A stretch of 64,000 nucleotides of DNA from the NCBI RefSeq assembly GCF_000425065.1, contig NZ_AULB01000019.1, positions 105,343-169,342 of the forward strand, in the 5' to 3' direction. Below are positions 59,635-64,000 of the stretch, one piece after another. Within the stretch, counting starts at the first letter, position 1. Each line of letters begins with the position of its first letter. A program made the position numbers and the translations under genes. The notes beneath the pieces are model-generated. The model was not told where the DNA came from. It searched no databases and was given only the letters and a program-made list of their open reading frames with translations. This DNA comes from Actinomadura rifamycini DSM 43936. GTDB taxonomy: Bacteria; Actinomycetota; Actinomycetes; Streptosporangiales; Streptosporangiaceae.

Positions 59635-60026
59635 GCGCGGGCACGCTCGTCCTCGACCGCGAAGGACTGGTCAAGTGGTGCCAGGCCGACCAACGCGTCA
59701 CGGCTCTGGTCCGCGAAGCTCAGGAGAGCGACTTTCGCGTAGTGGTCAGTGCGCTCACTCCGATCGAAGCCCAGGACGTTCGGACCAGGCCGGACAGGCT
59801 TCGCTGGTATCTGTCCAGGCTCCGCATCGAACCGGTCACCGAAGAGATCAGCATGGCCGCCATCGACCTGCTTCGCGCTAACCGGCTTCACGGGCACAAG
59901 TACGCGATCGACGCGGTCGTCGCGTCCACAGCGCTCCAGGCTCCGAGGCCCGTGATCCTTCTGACTTCCGATGAGGATGACATGACGACCCTTTGCGGGA
60001 AGTCCGTCAAGGTGGTCGCCGTATGA
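59610..60026 (+). CDS. vapC: PIN-domain ribonuclease toxin (VapC-like)
   Basis: 138 residues, PIN fold. Acidic metal ligands: D16 (LVLDREGLVKW), E53 (LTPIEAQD), D101 (KYAIDAVVAS) and D121 (LLTSDEDD). GTG start inside the antitoxin gene after GCAGGAGGG. Cleaves RNA in known members. Third-position GC is lower here than in core genes around it, consistent with transfer. Flanked by direct repeats of the msrA 3' end. Confidence 0.82.
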   Translation: MGRSRSRLSAGTLVLDREGLVKWCQADQRVTALVREAQESDFRVVVSALTPIEAQDVRTRPDRLRWYLSRLRIEPVTEEISMAAIDLLRANRLHGHKYAIDAVVASTALQAPRPVILLTSDEDDMTTLCGKSVKVVAV

Positions 60027-60070
60027 CTGGGCCAGTCCTTACCGTTCGGTCTCGGTCTATGTGTACTGAC

Positions 60071-60175
60071 GACTACCACCAGCAGTACCTCTCGGACAGT
60101 AAGAACCCGAACGGCTACTGCGGTATCGGCGGAACCGGCCTGTCCTGCCCGGTGGGTGTGGCTCCGGTCGAGTAA
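60071..60175 (+). pseudogene. Duplicated 3' end of msrA (right direct repeat)
   Basis: Encodes DDYHQQYLSDSKNPNGYCGI, then GGTGLSCPVGVAPVE and a stop, matching the last 34 residues of MsrA. The reading frame upstream is unrelated, so this is a gene fragment. Most differences from the intact copy are synonymous, suggesting each copy evolved as part of a working msrA. It lies one base from the stop of the convergent SLOG gene. Confidence 0.88.
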
Positions 60176-60176
60176 G

Positions 60177-60653
60177 TCAGTCGCGCCGTGCCCCGTCCGG
60201 CCAGATGACCCGGACGGGGATGTCGCGTTCGCGGGCGTAGGCGACGACATCGGCCGTGCCGCCGTAGCCTCGTGCGGGCTGCCCGTCCCACACCGCCCAC
60301 AGCTCGTCGGCGTGGTCGAGCATGTAGGCGCTTGCGGCCATGTGGGCTTCGGAGTCGGACTCGATGAAGTCGAGCCGGTGGACCTCGCGCGCGACCGACA
60401 GAACCCGGTCGTACTCCGCGTGGGCCTCTGCGGGGAGTCCTTCCCGGTACTGCTGGGCGGGAACGATGACCTCGATGGCTCCGCCGTGGTCCAGGACGGC
60501 GCGGGCGAAGATCTGATCCGCTCCGTCCGCCAGACAGGACAGTCCGGTCGTGCCCTCCCCAAGCGGGACGAGCATCTCCCGGATGGCCTCGTCAACGAGG
60601 CGCTCGGTTTCGTTGGGCATGCCTCGGTGGCCGGAGATCGCGATGCGTGGCAA
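60177..60653 (-). CDS. SLOG-fold nucleotide-sensing protein
   Basis: 158 residues. RIAISGHRGMPNETERLVDE starts a Rossmann-like SLOG (SMF/DprA-LOG) domain; LSCLADGADQIFARAVLDHG and VIVPAQQYREGL are the usual second and third strands, and DELWAVWDGQPARGYGGTAD the phosphate-binding end. SLOG proteins bind nucleotides or NAD-like ligands and often serve in conflict systems; a role here is not shown. The TTG start is 11 bases after the XRE gene stop, with AAGGAAA between, so the two are co-transcribed. Confidence 0.72.
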   Translation of the reverse strand: MPRIAISGHRGMPNETERLVDEAIREMLVPLGEGTTGLSCLADGADQIFARAVLDHGGAIEVIVPAQQYREGLPAEAHAEYDRVLSVAREVHRLDFIESDSEAHMAASAYMLDHADELWAVWDGQPARGYGGTADVVAYARERDIPVRVIWPDGARRD

Positions 60654-60664
60654 GGCTGGTTTCC

Positions 60665-61927
60665 TTAGATGAGGGTTGATCGTAGGTACCGGTCGAACTC
60701 GCGAACCTTGGCGGTCTGCGAGCCTCGGTAATCGCGCCGGAACCTGCGGGCTCGCTGGATGACTCGTTCTGACGAGTACGTCGCGCCGATCTTCAGCGCG
60801 TCGCAGCCGAGCCGGAACGCCTCGTCCACCTGGCTCGCGTCGTGGTCGAGTTCTCCGCCTTGCCGGACGGCGGTGGCCACCTCCAGCATGACGGCGGCTC
60901 GCTGCTTGGGCGCTGGCTGCGCGCTGGTGAGGGACTCGGCGAATGCGGCCAGAGCGGGACTCGGCTGGTTGAGTCGTACGGAGACCAGAGCCCGGTATCC
61001 GGCGAGCTTCGCGTCATCGAACGGGAACACCCACGGCCAAGGCGGCGCGGACATGCCGTTCTTGCCGACGGCCTGATCCGCTGCCAACAGGGCTTCGGTG
61101 CTGCTGTCTTCCCGCTGCATGCTGGCGTGGGCGAGAGCCTCGATGGACGAGAGCCACGCGCGTGGTGTCGAGTGCGCACGCGGGCCGATCTGCTTGCGTG
61201 CCTCGGCGACGAGCGCAAGGCCGAGATCGGGGTCGTCGGCGTCGATCTCGAACGCTGCGAGGCTGCCCAGCATGTAGGCGCTGAGCAAGTCGTGTCCTGC
61301 TCGGCGGGCACGGTCGACGGCCATGCGGTAGTACGTCCGCGCGGTCCCGATGTCGTGCATGTCCGCATGCAGCCATGCGGCGAACCCGGCGGCCTCGCTG
61401 ACTGCTGCGGCGATGTCGGTGGCGAACGGGGAACGTCCTGTCCGGCTGTAGCGCTGATCGGCCATCTCGACGTGGGCGACGACCCCACGAGCGAGTTCAC
61501 GGGCGGGCGTCGTCGCGTCCAGGCGCCGCTGACTACCTGTGATCGCGGTCAACGTCGGCGCCGTGGTCTCGTCGGTCTCGGCGCGTGCGGGGATGGGAAG
61601 CATGGCAAGGGCGACTGCCTTGCCGAACTCTCGGCGGTCCGTGGGATCGTCACCTCCTCCGTCGCCGAACCGGAGTAGCTGAAGCGGGATTCCGAGTCGG
61701 CGCGCTATCTCCCTGACCTGGTCGAGCGTGAGCGGCTGAGTGCGCCGCAGCACCTTCGAGACCCAGCTTTGGGAGTAACCCACCGCCGTGGCCAAGTCCG
61801 CCTGCGTCCAGCCACGCGCACGGCGTACCTCGTCCAAGAGCGTGGGGATGTCGCAGCTCGCGAGAGCTGCCGCGACGGCAGGTGTGGACCAGAACGCCGG
61901 TGGGGGGCTCTGTTCTGTCTGATCCAT
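60665..61927 (-). CDS. XRE-family regulator with TPR-like C-terminus
   Basis: 420 residues. N-terminal HTH (about 28-85: LLDEVRRARGWTQADLATAV, GYSQSWVSKVLRRTQPLTLD). The rest is helical-repeat sequence of the TPR-like type (ARTYYRMAVDRARRAGHDLL, LLSAYMLGSLAAFEIDADDP, AVMLEVATAVRQGGELDHDA), common in Streptomyces regulators that bind peptides or partner proteins. Divergent from an RsbW-like ATPase gene over 146 bases and upstream of the SLOG gene. The trio resembles paired XRE/ATPase modules scattered in actinobacterial genomes. Confidence 0.85.
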   Translation of the reverse strand: MDQTEQSPPPAFWSTPAVAAALASCDIPTLLDEVRRARGWTQADLATAVGYSQSWVSKVLRRTQPLTLDQVREIARRLGIPLQLLRFGDGGGDDPTDRREFGKAVALAMLPIPARAETDETTAPTLTAITGSQRRLDATTPARELARGVVAHVEMADQRYSRTGRSPFATDIAAAVSEAAGFAAWLHADMHDIGTARTYYRMAVDRARRAGHDLLSAYMLGSLAAFEIDADDPDLGLALVAEARKQIGPRAHSTPRAWLSSIEALAHASMQREDSSTEALLAADQAVGKNGMSAPPWPWVFPFDDAKLAGYRALVSVRLNQPSPALAAFAESLTSAQPAPKQRAAVMLEVATAVRQGGELDHDASQVDEAFRLGCDALKIGATYSSERVIQRARRFRRDYRGSQTAKVREFDRYLRSTLI

Positions 61928-62073
61928 GAATCTAGGCTACGCGCCGCGTTCGCGCCGCTCCGTATTCGTAACAGGACCGGCCTCAAGTCGCGTCGGTGGT
62001 ACCGAGTCCACCGTCACGCTCCGTGCCCTCAGGATCGCTAATCACCAACCTTCACGTTCGAGAGGTCGTAGCG

Positions 62074-62466
62074 ATGCCCGTGTCAGCGCCCGAGATCCCG
62101 ACTCTCATCCTCGAACCGACCGACCGCGCGCCGAGCCTGGCGCGGGCCTTCCTCGCCGAGCAGTTCCGCAACTGGGGCGCCGAATCCGACTACGTGGGGC
62201 GGCTCGTGGTCTGCGAGCTGGTCACCAACGCCTACCTGCACGGCGCCGGAAAAATCATCGTGCGGGTCTTCCCGGACGCCCGTGAGGGCCTGGCCGTGAT
62301 CGAAGTATGGGACCAGGGACCGGGCCTCCCGGCCGTCCAGCCGGAGAGCGCCGACCTGACCTCGGGACGTGGGTTGCTGCTGATGTCGGAGATGGTGCGG
62401 GCCTGGGGCACGCGCCCGATCACGGAAGGCGGGAAGATCGTATGGGCGGCCTGCGCCCTGTGGTGA
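62074..62466 (+). CDS. RsbW-like ATP-binding (GHKL) regulatory protein
   Basis: 130 residues, single HATPase domain without a kinase dimerisation region. N-box VVCELVTNAYLHGAGKIIVR, G1 WDQGPGLPAV, and G2 DLTSGRGLLLMSEMVRAWG. Such proteins are anti-sigma-type serine kinases or degenerate signalling partners. ATG after GAGAGGTC. The stop overlaps the next gene (GTGA). Confidence 0.85.
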   Translation: MPVSAPEIPTLILEPTDRAPSLARAFLAEQFRNWGAESDYVGRLVVCELVTNAYLHGAGKIIVRVFPDAREGLAVIEVWDQGPGLPAVQPESADLTSGRGLLLMSEMVRAWGTRPITEGGKIVWAACALW

Positions 62467-62819
62467 ACCGTGCGGAGAAGTACGTCTTGCGGTGGCGCAC
62501 CCGGCGGGGCCATGCAATCGCGGTGCGGTACCTAGACCTCCTCGCCACCGCCTTGGAGCCTCGGGGGTGGCGCTTCGTCCGTCTGTATCGGCCTCAGGAG
62601 TTCCCGGTCCCCGTTCCGCTGCTGTGGATCTACGCGAGCGGTGCCGCGGATGACGTCGGCCTCGTGGTCAACGTGCTGGCGACTCCGCACGGGATGTGGG
62701 GCTATCACGAAGCTGCGCGGGGGCGGCATGGTTACCTGTTCCCCTGCGGAGATGCCAAGGCGGCGGCCGAACAGGTAGACAAGCTTCTCAAGCACCGGAT
62801 GTTCCCCGACTGCTGGTAG
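62463..62819 (+). CDS. Hypothetical protein coupled to the RsbW-like gene
   Basis: 118 residues, GTG start overlapping the preceding stop. No domain recognised. Features: basic N-terminus (VNRAEKYVLRWRTRRGHAIA), an aromatic stretch (VPLLWIYASG), YHEAARGRHGYLFPCGDAKA, and a C-terminal CW. The coupling suggests it works with the ATPase. Confidence 0.7.
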   Translation: MNRAEKYVLRWRTRRGHAIAVRYLDLLATALEPRGWRFVRLYRPQEFPVPVPLLWIYASGAADDVGLVVNVLATPHGMWGYHEAARGRHGYLFPCGDAKAAAEQVDKLLKHRMFPDCW

Positions 62820-62883
62820 CGCATCCGGATGAACGCTGCTCCTGCACCGAACTCATTCGAGGGCAACCCTGACCCGTACCGCA

Positions 62884-62899
62884 GGGCCGTTCACGGCCC
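62884..62899 (+). terminator. Hairpin after the RsbW-like operon
   Basis: GGGCCG-TTCA-CGGCCC, 64 bases after the stop. Confidence 0.4.
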
Positions 62900-62999
62900 G
62901 AGGAACGGAAGCGGGGGCGGCAGCAATAATACCCCACCCCGTGCTTTGGGAGCCGTTCGACTGCGATGAACGGGAGCGGGGCGTGGTCGCCGTGTGACG

Positions 63000-63023
63000 C
63001 CGCCGGCGCGCGTGCGCCGGCGG
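63000..63023 (-). terminator. Terminator of the DUF1801 gene
   Basis: CCGCCGGCGC pairs with GCGCCGGCGG over loop GCGT, 11 bases past the DUF1801 stop on the minus strand. Confidence 0.55.
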
Positions 63024-63034
63024 GCTCGCACGTC

Positions 63035-63472
63035 TCAGCTCACGGCCCGCTTGACCAGGGCGGCGATCGCTTGCTCGGCCTGCTCTGTCAGCAGGGTGAC
63101 GGCGTAGGAGGTGGGCCACAGGCCGTCGCCGTCGTCGAGGCCGGCTTCGGGGGTGAAGCCGAAGGTCGAGTAGCGCTCCTTGTCCACATGCCCGCTGCGG
63201 AAGAAGCAGAGGACCTTCCCCTTCCGGGCGTAGGCCGGCTGCCCGTACCACAGCTTCGGCTTCAGCTCGGGGGCGTTGGCGGTGACGATGGCGTGGATGC
63301 GTTCGGCCGCCGCGCGATCGGGCGCCTCCATCTCCGCGATCTTGGAGAGCACGTCGAGTTCCTCGGCGGCCGCCTTGTTGCCGCGTCCGCGCTCGGCCTC
63401 CTTCTTCAGTTCCGCCGCGCGCTGCTTCATGGCGGCGCGCTCTTGCTCGGAAAAGCCGTTGGTCACTGTCAT
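63035..63472 (-). CDS. DUF1801-type small protein
   Basis: 145 residues. An N-terminal charged helix (SEQERAAMKQRAAELKKEAE) precedes a DUF1801/YdhG-like alpha-beta domain: ERIHAIVTANAPELKPKLWY, GQPAYARKGKVLCFFRSGH, then STFGFTPEAGLDDGDGLWPT. Family function is poorly defined (some members bind iron). ATG preceded by GGGAAATGAC. Monocistronic, between the RsbW-like operon and an IS element. Confidence 0.8.
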   Translation of the reverse strand: MTVTNGFSEQERAAMKQRAAELKKEAERGRGNKAAAEELDVLSKIAEMEAPDRAAAERIHAIVTANAPELKPKLWYGQPAYARKGKVLCFFRSGHVDKERYSTFGFTPEAGLDDGDGLWPTSYAVTLLTEQAEQAIAALVKRAVS

Positions 63473-63657
63473 TTCCCTGGTCGGATTGGTGCGTTGCGTT
63501 TCCGAGCCTGCCGCGCCCGGGGGCCCGGCGCTTCTCGATTCGTGACCGTTCGCGCGTCCGCAGGGGAAGACCCCGCAGGGGGAAGGTCGTTTCGGCGCCT
63601 AGAAGAGGGACGTGAGCTGGGACGATAGCGTGACGAGCGGGTCCGGTCGGTCGGCTT

Positions 63658-64000
63658 GAGGTGCCACGGATCTTCCGGACAGGGCCCCAACTAGAGTTGG
63701 GGAGAACCGGAAGGGAAGGTCGTTGGCACGACAGAGGCGGCATTTCACCCAGGAGCACAAGGACGAGATCGTCCGGATGGTCCTGGACGGCCCGCGCCCC
63801 ATCGCCCATGTGGCCCGTGAGGTCGGCATCCACGACACCACCCTGGGCAACTGGGTCAAGGACTACCGCAGACGCCACGGCGACGACGCGTCCACCACAC
63901 CGGCCGGCGCCCCGAAGAGCCTCCGGGAACGCGAACTCGAACGCGAGAACCGCAAACTCCGCGAAGAGAACGAGTTCCTGAAAAAAGCCGCGGCCTTCTT
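63658..64000 (+). mobile_element. IS3-family insertion sequence, left part, running off the window
   Basis: The OrfA transposase begins at 63723. The left end is not fixed; TGAGGTGCCACGG at about 63658 is a guess. A hairpin CCCCAACT-AG-AGTTGGGG (63685-63702) lies in the leader. The right part with OrfB is beyond the window. Confidence 0.6.
63723..64000 (+). CDS. IS3-family transposase OrfA (partial)
   Basis: At least 92 residues from a TTG after GGAAGGGAAGG, open at the right edge. FTQEHKDEIVRMVLDG and IAHVAREVGIHDTTLGNWVK form the HTH_Tnp_1 domain. ELERENRKLREENEFLKKAA is the leucine-zipper end that precedes the programmed frameshift into OrfB in this family. Apparently intact as far as seen. 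Confidence 0.9.
   Translation, partial: MARQRRHFTQEHKDEIVRMVLDGPRPIAHVAREVGIHDTTLGNWVKDYRRRHGDDASTTPAGAPKSLRERELERENRKLREENEFLKKAAAF

Noticed and set aside
59993..60175. Stand-alone 60-codon gene over the msrA fragment
   Set aside because: The frame before position 60071 is unrelated and lacks a start signal; it is a truncated msrA end.

Overview
The window is very GC-rich, uses GTG and TTG starts freely, and packs its genes into ATGA/GTGA-coupled operons. It carries a BldC regulator, a conservon (Roadblock/DUF742/GTPase) system, eukaryotic-type Ser/Thr kinases, a menaquinone-type respiratory chain and a type-II (ResB/CcsB) cytochrome c maturation operon. This points to a filamentous actinobacterium; an Actinomadura-like member of the Thermomonosporaceae is my best guess, by inference only.

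Layout. (1) 0-5.4 kb: end of a probable rex gene, then hemA-hemC-hemD-hemB, the C5 route from glutamyl-tRNA to uroporphyrinogen III. (2) 5.5-8.3 kb: a primase/polymerase-like protein, and a TetR regulator divergent from a Tat-exported Lcp-type (latex-clearing) oxygenase. (3) 8.3-13.3 kb: a membrane pseudokinase divergent from hemL, then a DapA-family lyase divergent from a LysR regulator. (4) 13.3-18.9 kb: a segment bounded by inverted copies of a ~170-bp structured repeat. It holds a DUF418 membrane protein, a NarL-type two-component pair and an apparently active Ser/Thr kinase. (5) 18.9-23.6 kb: histidine phosphatase, TlpA lipoprotein, CcdA, ResB, CcsB. (6) 23.8-29.3 kb: a HExxH protein and small partner, bldC, a threonine dehydratase-type enzyme, menG and a geranylgeranyl-reductase-family (MenJ-like) flavoprotein with a perfect Rex-type operator. 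(7) 29.5-46.4 kb: the complete 14-gene nuoA-N operon followed by a polyprenyl diphosphate synthase. (8) 46.5-50.1 kb: a GAF-SpoIIE phosphatase, a tandem repeat plus a 48-nt perfect palindrome, and a conservon whose sensor kinase is reduced to its tail. (9) 50.3-58.1 kb: a class II diterpene cyclase divergent from a P450 and a class I terpene synthase, then a full-length orphan CvnA-type sensor lacking the expected phospho-acceptor histidine. (10) 58.2-64 kb: msrA with its 3' end duplicated on the far side of a VapBC-like toxin-antitoxin pair, then SLOG, XRE-TPR and RsbW-like genes, a DUF1801 gene, and the start of an IS3-family element running off the window.

How it fits together. Regions 1, 3, 5, 6 and 7 are the core of aerobic respiration: heme, cytochrome c assembly, menaquinone methylation and probable side-chain reduction, complex I, and a prenyl chain synthase. 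The Rex-type operator suggests NADH/NAD+ control of part of this. Regions 8-9 look like a conservon whose A component has been separated from B-C-D, with a small labdane-type diterpenoid gene set between them. Region 10 looks accessory and recently rearranged.

The signals I consider least explained are the structured repeat at 13.3-13.6 and 18.7-18.9 kb, the split conservon with the diterpene genes, and the msrA-flanked toxin-antitoxin insertion.
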